Shown: positions 1-7,003 of the stretch, piece by piece
Layout: each line of letters opens with the position of its first letter
How positions within the stretch are numbered: the first letter of the stretch is position 1
Assembly: GCA_905215945.1 (NCBI GenBank)
Contig: CAJMRZ010000058.1
Location: 1 to 8,240 of the forward strand
Direction: 5' to 3'
Length of the DNA: 8,240 nucleotides
Source: an uncultured bacterium
Lineage (GTDB): Bacteria; Actinomycetota; Coriobacteriia; Coriobacteriales; Coriobacteriaceae
Position numbers and translations under genes: made by a program
Notes under the pieces: generated by a model
What the model saw: only the letters and a program-made list of their open reading frames with translations
Databases searched by the model: none
Told to the model about the DNA's origin: nothing

Positions 1-14
1 CGCAGCGTCGACCG

Positions 15-42
15 GTTACGGCGTTTGGTAAAACGCCGTAAC
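15..42 (-). terminator. Perfect 12-bp hairpin after rpoD, likely transcription terminator
   Basis: Two bases after the rpoD TAG stop, the minus strand reads GTTACGGCGTTT, the tetraloop TACC, then AAACGCCGTAAC, a perfect 12-bp stem. The position is what one expects of an operon terminator. The stem is not followed by a U-run: the next bases are CGGTCGACG. It is therefore not a classic intrinsic terminator in either direction. U-tract-poor terminators have been proposed in actinobacteria; alternatives are an RNA 3'-end stabiliser, a Rho-assisted site or a bidirectional terminator for a convergent gene outside the window. Confidence 0.6.
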
Positions 43-44
43 TA

Positions 45-1391
<1,347 letters not shown>

Positions 1392-1396
1392 AGATT

Positions 1397-1403
1397 CTCC
1401 CTT
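1397..1403 (-). promoter_or_regulatory. Ribosome binding site that decides the rpoD start
   Basis: The minus strand reads AAGGGAG followed by AATCT and then GTG (1389-1391). The purine block is a good Shine-Dalgarno sequence at 5-base spacing to the GTG. It lies inside the reading frame if the ATG at 1406 were the start, because it would encode residues 2-4 of MKGES. The sequence before that ATG has no comparable purine block. This supports the shorter protein beginning VPKKTEST. Confidence 0.6.
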
Positions 1404-1406
1404 CAT

Positions 1407-1419
1407 AGTCCACAGGACT
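1407..1419. repeat. Small inverted repeat just upstream of the rpoD ribosome binding site
   Basis: AGTCC and GGACT form a perfect 5-bp inverted repeat around a 3-base loop. It lies four bases upstream of the Shine-Dalgarno block and directly touches the in-frame ATG at 1406. In RNA it could form a small hairpin in the rpoD leader. At this length, chance is a reasonable explanation. Confidence 0.35.
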
Positions 1420-1423
1420 CAAT

Positions 1424-1432
1424 ACTTTAGCA
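1424..1432 (-). promoter_or_regulatory. Alternative extended -10 element close to the rpoD start
   Basis: The minus strand reads TGCTAAAGT: a TGn extension followed by TAAAGT, which matches TATAAT at four of six positions. No good -35 hexamer lies 16-18 bases upstream, so it would have to work as an extended -10 promoter. Start would be near 1417, giving a very short leader before the GTG at 1391. It competes with the candidate at 1467-1495; at most one or both may be real. Confidence 0.2.
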
Positions 1433-1466
1433 CACACATTGACGTCTATACCCAAAAAGAAGACTG

Positions 1467-1495
1467 GATATAGGCGAGAATACGCTGGTTGACCA
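1467..1495 (-). promoter_or_regulatory. Candidate sigma-70 promoter for rpoD in the dnaG-rpoD gap
   Basis: In the only sizeable gap of the series, the minus strand has TGGTCA (1490-1495), a 17-base spacer and TATATC (1467-1472). Each hexamer matches the consensus TTGACA/TATAAT at four of six positions and the spacing is ideal. It would place transcription start near 1460 and give a leader of roughly 70 bases before the rpoD GTG. The gap is visibly more AT-rich than the flanking genes, which fits a promoter, but such matches arise by chance and this is only a suggestion. Confidence 0.33.
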
Positions 1496-1501
1496 CAACA
1501 T

Positions 1502-3601
1502 CTAGGCTTGTTCGGTGCCCGCGGCCTCCAGGCCGATCAAACGGAACGGGTCCGCCACGCCGCCGATCGACTTTTGCAGTTCGCGTTGACGTTGCGAATC
1601 CTGCGCGGCCTGCACGGTCAGCGCGCGACGGGCCTCATCATCGAGTGAACGGTCCTGGCGCAGCCTGGCCTGTGCAGCACGCATGCGGCGCTTGATGGTG
1701 TAGAGCTCAAGGGTATCGAGCATAAACACGATGTTCGTCTCGGTGGGGTGCTTGCTCGTCGCCGAGATGCGCCCGGCACTCACAAGCGTTGCCGCATCGG
1801 GACACACCGAGCGCGCCGCATCCATGCAGGCTGCGGGATCGGTTCCCGGCGGCGTTGCCAGAACGGCCCACGCGATGGACTCGTGACGTGGGTCAACCCA
1901 CTCGATGGAGCAGATGCGGTCGGCATACGTGCGGAACAGGTCGGGGTAGCTCGTGAGCATGGTCAGCAGCTCGCGCTCCCCTGCCAAGGACTTGCGCTCA
2001 AGATCGGTAAGAACCATAGGGGCCGAGGCGTCTGTCGGGGCACCGGCGGGCGCAGCGCCCATACCATCAGGCACATCGATCGGCGGAAGATTGTCGACGA
2101 CCTCCACGGGCGCGGCACCGTAGGCATCGAGCGGGACGTAGTCGTACGGCTCTTCTTCGGCCGGCGCGGACACCGGCGGCGTCGCGCCCGATGCCCAAGC
2201 ACCGCGACCGGCATCGCGAGAACCCGACGCCCGACCGCCCGCGCTACCGGACCGCTCAGCCTGTGCCCGCTGGCGCTCATAGTTCTGCTCACGACGTCGT
2301 TCCGCATCCTCGCGCTTGGCGACATCGCGAAACACACGGCCCGAGCTCGCGCGCACGGTCTCCAGGTCCAAACCCAACAGGTCGGCAATCTGGATAAAGT
2401 ACGTGTCGATCATATAGCTGTCACGTAGCGGATAGATGAGCGTCAGCGCGTCCTCGAGCGCTTTGGCGCGACCGCCCGGTGTGGTAATGTCGCTCGACTC
2501 CTGCAGCGAGCGGTACACAAAGTCCATGAGGGGCTCGGCCGCGTCAATGCGCGCCTGAAGCTCCTGGCCGCCATGCGCCGTGATGAACTCCATGGGGTCG
2601 TTGCCGTCGGGCAGCACTACGCAGCGCAGGTCCATCGAATCCTGCTCGATAAACTGAATCGCGCGGCGAGCGGCCTTTTGACCGGCGGCGTCGCCATCGA
2701 ACATATATACAATACGCTTGGCAAAACGGGTGAGCGTCTTTACATGATGTTCCGTCAGCGCCGTGCCCAGCGTGGCGACGACGTTTTTGATCCCCGCCTC
2801 CCAGCAGGCGATACAGTCGGTATAGCCCTCCACCACGATGGCGGTATCCTGCGCGACGATAAACTCCTTGGCCCAGTTAAAGCCGTAGAGGTTTCGTTTT
2901 TTATGAAACACGCTCGTCTCGGCGGTGTTGAGGTACTTGGGCTGACCATCGCCCATAATGCGACCGCCAAAGGCGATATTGTGACCCTGCTCATCAAAGA
3001 TGGGAAACATCACGCGGTCGTAAAAGCGGTCCGCGAGCTGTCCGCGTCCGCGGCTCACGGCAACGTTGGCGTCGATCATCTCCTGCGGGGTAAAACCCGC
3101 CTGGGACAGGTGCGACACCAGCGCGTTGCGACCCGGTGCAAAGCCCAGGCAGTAGCGGCGGCAGACATCGCCGCCCATACCGCGGCTGGCGAAGTACTCG
3201 CGCGGACGGCTGTCCTTACCACGCATGAGCATGGTGTGGTAGAACTGGGCGGTCTCGGCGCACAGATCGTAGATTCGGGCACGCTTGGTACCGCGCTCGC
3301 GGCGATCTCCAGTGTCATGCAGCTCAATACCCGCGCGATCGGCCAAATAACGGATTGACTCGGGAAAGCTCAGGTTCTCGCGCTTCATGATGTAGGTGAA
3401 GACGTCTCCGCCTTCGCCACAGCCAAAGCAGTGCCACACCTGCGTAGCGGGGATAATGTGAAACGACGGGGTCTTTTCGCCATGGAAGGGGCAGCAGCCC
3501 CAAAACTCATGGCCGCGGGGCTTGAGCTCAACCGTTTCCTGCACGATGGCAACCAGATCAGACGCAGCGCGTACCTGGTCTTTTTCCTCATCGCTAATCA
3601 C
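1502..3601 (-). CDS. dnaG: DNA primase DnaG (699 aa), GTG start
   Basis: DnaG makes the RNA primers for lagging-strand and origin DNA synthesis and works with the replicative helicase DnaB. The zinc-binding domain is complete: C37, H40, C58, C61 in CCPFHGEKTPSF and WHCFGCGEGGDVF. The catalytic core has DRVMFPIFDEQGHNIAFGGR (192-211; this block and PKYLNTAET are family hallmarks). The Toprim metal-binding residues are in VVEGYTD (256-262, E258) and MFDGDAAG (300-307, D302/D304). Residues about 430-530 form a low-complexity linker: a charged R/E/Q stretch, then Gly/Ala/Ser, then Pro/Asp/acidic. The poorly conserved C-terminal helicase-binding domain follows. Length is slightly above the usual 600-650, mostly because of the linker. 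The GTG at 3599-3601 is chosen because MISDEEKDQV fits the family N-terminus and a near-perfect Shine-Dalgarno lies 6 bases upstream. Translation is probably coupled to ribF. Confidence 0.97.
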   Translation of the reverse strand: MISDEEKDQVRAASDLVAIVQETVELKPRGHEFWGCCPFHGEKTPSFHIIPATQVWHCFGCGEGGDVFTYIMKRENLSFPESIRYLADRAGIELHDTGDRRERGTKRARIYDLCAETAQFYHTMLMRGKDSRPREYFASRGMGGDVCRRYCLGFAPGRNALVSHLSQAGFTPQEMIDANVAVSRGRGQLADRFYDRVMFPIFDEQGHNIAFGGRIMGDGQPKYLNTAETSVFHKKRNLYGFNWAKEFIVAQDTAIVVEGYTDCIACWEAGIKNVVATLGTALTEHHVKTLTRFAKRIVYMFDGDAAGQKAARRAIQFIEQDSMDLRCVVLPDGNDPMEFITAHGGQELQARIDAAEPLMDFVYRSLQESSDITTPGGRAKALEDALTLIYPLRDSYMIDTYFIQIADLLGLDLETVRASSGRVFRDVAKREDAERRREQNYERQRAQAERSGSAGGRASGSRDAGRGAWASGATPPVSAPAEEEPYDYVPLDAYGAAPVEVVDNLPPIDVPDGMGAAPAGAPTDASAPMVLTDLERKSLAGERELLTMLTSYPDLFRTYADRICSIEWVDPRHESIAWAVLATPPGTDPAACMDAARSVCPDAATLVSAGRISATSKHPTETNIVFMLDTLELYTIKRRMRAAQARLRQDRSLDDEARRALTVQAAQDSQRQRELQKSIGGVADPFRLIGLEAAGTEQA

Positions 3602-4601
3602 GGATGCTCACCCCCTGCTCGCCCAAGTTGTGACGAATATCTTCGATATTACCCTGGACGGTCGCGATCAACTCATCCAGCGAATCGAACACGCGCGACG
3701 GACGCAGCCAGCGCGTAAACGCCAGCGAAACGGAAGCGCCGTACAGATCGCCCGTATAACCAATTAAATTAGCCTCGAGATGCGCCGAAGCGGAATCGTC
3801 GGCATACGTCGGCGGCAGGCCGACGTTCACGGCAGCGGGCCACGCGGTTTCATCGACCAGCACCAGACCCTCATACACGCCATCGGCAGGCACCTGAATG
3901 CCGTCGAGAACCTGCAGGTTTGCCGTGGGAAAGCCCATGCCAGAACCCTCGTGACGGCCGCGAATAACACCGCCACGCACCATATACGGGCGGCCAAGCA
4001 ACTCAGCAGCAAGCTCCACATGGCCCTGTCCCAGCTCATGACGAATGCGCGTGGCGCAAATGGCCTCACCGCCCTCGCAAAGCAGGTCGTGCCCGTATAC
4101 GTCAACGCCGTGCTCGGAACCCCAGGCGCGCATCTCGGCAACACCAGAAGCACCGCCACGACCCAACCTAAAGTCACTACCGACGCGAATCGATCGAATG
4201 TCGACCAGACGCGACACCAGCGAGAGAAAATCAACATGGTCAAGCGCCGCAACCTCAGGCGTAAAGGGAACGGCCACCACCGCATCGACCCCGGTTTGAG
4301 CCAGGGCATGCAGACGGTCGGCCGTCGTCATCAGTTTTTGAGCGGGCGAAGGGCTCACCACAACGTCCGGGTCGGGATCGAAGGTAACCACGACCGCCTT
4401 ACAGCCATGGGCACGGGCATCACGGACAAGCGCTTCGATGAGTTCCTGGTGTCCACGGTGAACGCCGTCGAACACGCCGATGGCAATCGATGCGGCACCC
4501 AAGTGCTCACACTCATCAAACGTATCGGCAGTAACGATGCGAGCCTCGTCCGACTCGCCCGCGAAAAAGACACGCGCGAGCTCGCGAGCGGCCGGCATCA
4601 T
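3594..4601 (-). CDS. ribF: Bifunctional riboflavin kinase / FAD synthetase RibF (335 aa)
   Basis: RibF phosphorylates riboflavin to FMN and then adenylylates FMN to FAD. The N-terminal adenylyltransferase half has GVFDGVHRGHQELI (42-55, the GxFDxxHxGH nucleotide-binding motif), VVTFDPDP (71-78), VGSDFRLGRGGASGV (140-154) and ATRIR (183-187). The C-terminal flavokinase half has LLGRPYMVRGGVIRG (201-215), GFPTANL (223-229), AVNVGLPPTY (257-266), the probable catalytic Glu (E276 in HLEANLIGY) and GDLYG (284-288). The arginine usually found just before GFPTAN (GRxLGFPTAN) is Ser here (GSGMGFPTAN). The leader before the first motif is about 20 residues longer than in many RibF proteins. Two tandem ATG codons (4601 and 4598) could start it; the first overlaps the truB stop. 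Its end overlaps dnaG by 8 bases. No FMN riboswitch precedes it, as expected inside an operon. Confidence 0.96.
   Translation of the reverse strand: MMPAARELARVFFAGESDEARIVTADTFDECEHLGAASIAIGVFDGVHRGHQELIEALVRDARAHGCKAVVVTFDPDPDVVVSPSPAQKLMTTADRLHALAQTGVDAVVAVPFTPEVAALDHVDFLSLVSRLVDIRSIRVGSDFRLGRGGASGVAEMRAWGSEHGVDVYGHDLLCEGGEAICATRIRHELGQGHVELAAELLGRPYMVRGGVIRGRHEGSGMGFPTANLQVLDGIQVPADGVYEGLVLVDETAWPAAVNVGLPPTYADDSASAHLEANLIGYTGDLYGASVSLAFTRWLRPSRVFDSLDELIATVQGNIEDIRHNLGEQGVSIRD
3608..3616 (-). promoter_or_regulatory. Strong Shine-Dalgarno for the dnaG GTG start, inside ribF
   Basis: The minus strand reads AGGGGGTGA, matching the anti-Shine-Dalgarno complement AGGAGGTGA at eight of nine positions, and ends 6 bases before the GTG at 3601. 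It lies within the last codons of ribF. Its quality supports the GTG start and shows that primase can be loaded independently as well as by coupling to ribF termination. Confidence 0.7.
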
Positions 4602-5530
4602 CGAACACCACCGATTGCCTGCGGAAATACGTGCTCCATGACAAAGCGGCCACTCTCAATGCGGGCGAGCGCCTTGAGTCCCCCATCGAGCACCAGCGCA
4701 AACGGCGCCTTCGAGGCATCGAAATCGGCAAGCGCACGCTCAACGGGAATGCGACGGCCGCAGAGCAGGTCGTCGGCAAGATTGCCCGGCAAGTCAACAC
4801 GCGTGGCGCCCAAGGCCGCAATGGGATCCAGGGCAAAGCCAGCCGCGGACTCGGGAGAAAGCTCCTCGACCGCATGACAAGCGCCAATGGAAACAACACC
4901 GGAGGCCGTGCGGCGCAGCGCGGAAATGTGCGCGGCGCTGTCGCAGGCGCGGCCCAGGTCGCGAGCGAGCGCTCGGATATAGGTGCCCTTGCTCACCGAG
5001 AACGCCACGGCCCACACGCACGTATCACCTTCGCCGCCCACGGCGATCAGGTCGGCGGCATAGACCTCGACGGGGCGCGGAGGTAGGTCCACCGCATTGC
5101 CCTCGCGAGCAGACTTGTAGGCGCGAACGCCATTGACCGAGATAGCCGAAAACGCCGGCGGCACCTGCATCTGCGGACCCAGCATGGCGGCCAAGCGCTC
5201 ACGCGCATAGGCAGGATCGCGGAGCTCGTCGGCAACAGCCACCGTGCGGACCGCCTCGCCCTCCGCATCATCGGTATTGGTCTCGACGCCAAACGAGATG
5301 TCGGCGACGTAGCTTTTGGTATCGAGTGTGAGCATGCCCAGCAGACGCGTTGCCTGGCCCACGCCCACCACCATGACACCCGACGCCATGGGGTCGAGCG
5401 TTCCGGCATGGCCGACGCGCCGCTCATGGAGGGCGCGTCGGCATTGCGAAACCACGTCGTGGGACGTACAGCCCACCGGCTTATCGACGGCGAGCAGCAT
5501 ATTAAGTTGAGAGGGTGTACGACGAGCCAT
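4598..5530 (-). CDS. truB: tRNA pseudouridine-55 synthase TruB (310 aa)
   Basis: TruB converts U55 in the T-loop of nearly all tRNAs to pseudouridine and also acts as a tRNA folding chaperone. The N-terminus carries the family signature MLLAVDKPVGCTSHDVV (11-27) and the catalytic-aspartate motif VGHAGTLDPMASG (39-51), with D46 as nucleophile. Further motifs are KSYV with the conserved Tyr (72-75), PPAFSAISVNGVRAYKSAREG-type loop (124-144) and SVSKGTYIRALARDLG (178-193). The last 70 or so residues fit the less conserved C-terminal RNA-binding (PUA-like) part. Length is typical. The ATG at 5528-5530 is 15 bases after the nrnA stop and has GGATGG as a plausible ribosome binding site. A later in-frame Met (residue 11) is an alternative start. 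The TGA stop overlaps the ribF ATG by 4 bases (ATGA), suggesting coupled translation. Confidence 0.96.
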   Translation of the reverse strand: MARRTPSQLNMLLAVDKPVGCTSHDVVSQCRRALHERRVGHAGTLDPMASGVMVVGVGQATRLLGMLTLDTKSYVADISFGVETNTDDAEGEAVRTVAVADELRDPAYARERLAAMLGPQMQVPPAFSAISVNGVRAYKSAREGNAVDLPPRPVEVYAADLIAVGGEGDTCVWAVAFSVSKGTYIRALARDLGRACDSAAHISALRRTASGVVSIGACHAVEELSPESAAGFALDPIAALGATRVDLPGNLADDLLCGRRIPVERALADFDASKAPFALVLDGGLKALARIESGRFVMEHVFPQAIGGVR

Positions 5531-5545
5531 GTACCATCCAAAAAG

Positions 5546-6589
5546 TTAGAGCTCGACGGTCACCGAAGCGGGATCCTCCCCCACCAGCTCGGCCAGCATG
5601 GGAAGTGCCACGGTGAGCGTCTCGGAAATCGTTCCGGCGTTGGTAAAGCCGGCGGCAGCGTGGTGCCCACCTCCGCCAAAGTTGGCCGCAATCTCGGAAA
5701 CATCAAGATCGCCCTTGGAGCGCAGGTTGCCACGCACCTTGGTATCGCCCTCAATGCCCTTTAAGAACATGCAAACCTCGACGCCCATCACCGAGCGCAC
5801 CACGTCAACCAGGCCGTCGCACTCATCCGAGGTGACACCGCAAGCCTCAAGGTCACTCTGGTACGCGTAGCTATACGCGACGCGCCCGTGGGCCACCGTC
5901 TTGATGCGGCCCATAACGATGGACTTGAGGTGCAAAAACTCAACGCGCATGCTCTGGTAGACCTCGAGTGCAACGCGCGCCGGATCGGCACCGTGGGCAA
6001 CCAGACGCGAGGCCGCATGGAACGCGGCGGCATCGGCGTTTTGGTACTGAAAACGGCCGGTATCGGTAACCAAGCCGCACAGCAGGCAAGTCGCAACGCC
6101 ATCACGTGCGACAATGCCACAATTGTCCAAGAAGCGGTCGATGATCATAGCGCAGGCTGCAGCTTCGACGCGCCTCAGACTGAGCTCGGCAAACTCCTCG
6201 CGAGCCGGATGGTGATCGAAGCACACCACATGCTTGGAGCGGCGAAGCACCTCAGCCGAGTTGTTGAGGCGCTCGACGACCGGCACATCCACCGAGATGA
6301 ACAGGTCCGGATTGCCGGTGTACGTAGATGCCGGCACCAGACGATCGGCACCCTCCATAAAGCGGTAGATGCGCGGAACCGGGTCATCGTCTGCCAGCAG
6401 CAGGGCAATGTCCTTGTTGGGGAAAAACTTCATAAGCGAGAGACCCAGACCCAACACGGAGCCCAGGGCGTCGCCGTCGGGAGAAGTGTGTCCCGAAATC
6501 GCAATGGAGGACGCACCCTCGATAAGCTCGAGGATGCGTCGCTGAATATCTGCAGACTCGCACGAGGCGAGGTCGGCGGAATTAGTCAT
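5546..6589 (-). CDS. nrnA: DHH/DHHA1 phosphoesterase, NrnA-type nanoRNase / pAp phosphatase (347 aa)
   Basis: The protein belongs to the RecJ-like DHH family and matches the bifunctional NrnA type. This type degrades 2-5 nt RNA oligomers (some members also cyclic or linear dinucleotides) and removes the 3' phosphate of pAp, using Mn2+ in the cytoplasm. The metal-binding motifs are intact: GHTSPDGDALGS (residues 33-44; H34, D38, D40), D101 in FISVDVP, D125-H126-H127 in CFDHHP, and D176 in LVTDTGRF. The DHHA1 domain ends in KVRGNLRSKGDLDVSEIA and the substrate loop GGGGHHAAAG (305-314). Length is usual for the family (310-350). A DHH gene between rbfA and truB is a common bacterial arrangement. 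The ATG overlaps the rbfA stop and is preceded by a perfect AGGAGG. Exact substrate preference (nanoRNA, pAp or cyclic dinucleotide) is not visible from sequence. Confidence 0.92.
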   Translation of the reverse strand: MTNSADLASCESADIQRRILELIEGASSIAISGHTSPDGDALGSVLGLGLSLMKFFPNKDIALLLADDDPVPRIYRFMEGADRLVPASTYTGNPDLFISVDVPVVERLNNSAEVLRRSKHVVCFDHHPAREEFAELSLRRVEAAACAMIIDRFLDNCGIVARDGVATCLLCGLVTDTGRFQYQNADAAAFHAASRLVAHGADPARVALEVYQSMRVEFLHLKSIVMGRIKTVAHGRVAYSYAYQSDLEACGVTSDECDGLVDVVRSVMGVEVCMFLKGIEGDTKVRGNLRSKGDLDVSEIAANFGGGGHHAAAGFTNAGTISETLTVALPMLAELVGEDPASVTVEL

Positions 6590-6992
6590 CTAAAGCTGCC
6601 TCCTGGGCGGCATCCGCTATCGGATAGCCGTCCTCGTCCTTTTCGATCGCAAGCGTGGCAGGAACGTTTTCCAGCGCACGCGTGATACGCTCGGCCTCAT
6701 CGGTCGAGCGATCGATGCGAAAATCGAGCTCGGGCGTGACACGCCAATCGAGAGAGCGAGCCAACAGGCTGCGAATACGGCCCTTGGCGCTTGCGAGCGC
6801 CTCCATGACCTCGTCGTAGCGGCTCGCATCGCACGACACGTACACACGCGCGAACGAACGGTCCACCGCGACCTCGACCGCGGTCAAAGTAACCAGGTCG
6901 AGACGCGGATCGGAAACCTCAAAGAGCAGGATATAACCGAGCTTCTCGCGAAGCTGCTCGCCCAGACGGCGGGTTGCCTGCGTTTGCTTCAT
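6582..6992 (-). CDS. rbfA: 30S ribosome-binding factor A (136 aa)
   Basis: RbfA binds the immature 30S subunit near the 5' end of 16S rRNA and helps late assembly, notably in the cold. The product has the single KH-like domain and usual length of the family (about 110-140 aa). Recognisable segments are SDPRLDLVTLTAVEVAVD (residues 27-44), the FARVYVS strand (47-53), the GRIRSLLARSLDWRVTPELDF block (71-91; R..L...L..R..PEL.F) and the RITRALE helix (102-108). The open frame extends upstream to about 7376, but that part only overlaps infB and has no family similarity. The ATG at 6990-6992 begins MKQTQATRRLGEQLREKLG as expected. It lies 11 bases after the infB stop and has GGGGG at 7000-7004, 7 bases ahead, as ribosome binding site. 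The acidic tail (EAALDD) overlaps the nrnA start by 8 bases. Confidence 0.95.
   Translation of the reverse strand: MKQTQATRRLGEQLREKLGYILLFEVSDPRLDLVTLTAVEVAVDRSFARVYVSCDASRYDEVMEALASAKGRIRSLLARSLDWRVTPELDFRIDRSTDEAERITRALENVPATLAIEKDEDGYPIADAAQEAALDD
6599..6604 (-). promoter_or_regulatory. Perfect AGGAGG ribosome binding site for nrnA, inside rbfA
   Basis: The minus strand reads AGGAGG, then 9 bases, then the ATG of nrnA at 6587-6589. The site is embedded in the codons for the rbfA C-terminal tail. It fixes the nrnA start at 6589 and hence the 8-base overlap with rbfA. Confidence 0.7.
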
Positions 6993-7003
6993 AGCGCTAC
7001 CCC

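Noticed and set aside
1431..1440. CACACACA short tandem repeat in the dnaG-rpoD gap
   Set aside because: Only four dinucleotide units; too short to call a meaningful repeat.
1452..1466. T-rich stretch TCTTCTTTTTGGG (minus strand) as a terminator after dnaG
   Set aside because: No stable GC-rich stem precedes the T-run, so an intrinsic terminator between dnaG and rpoD is not supported.
2573..3358. Plus-strand open frame of 261 codons opposite dnaG
   Set aside because: Antisense to the conserved catalytic core of primase, no recognisable domain and no separate promoter or ribosome binding site seen.
3780..4877. Plus-strand open frame of 365 codons opposite ribF and truB
   Set aside because: It crosses the junction of two well-identified genes on the other strand and shows no family signature; treated as a shadow frame.
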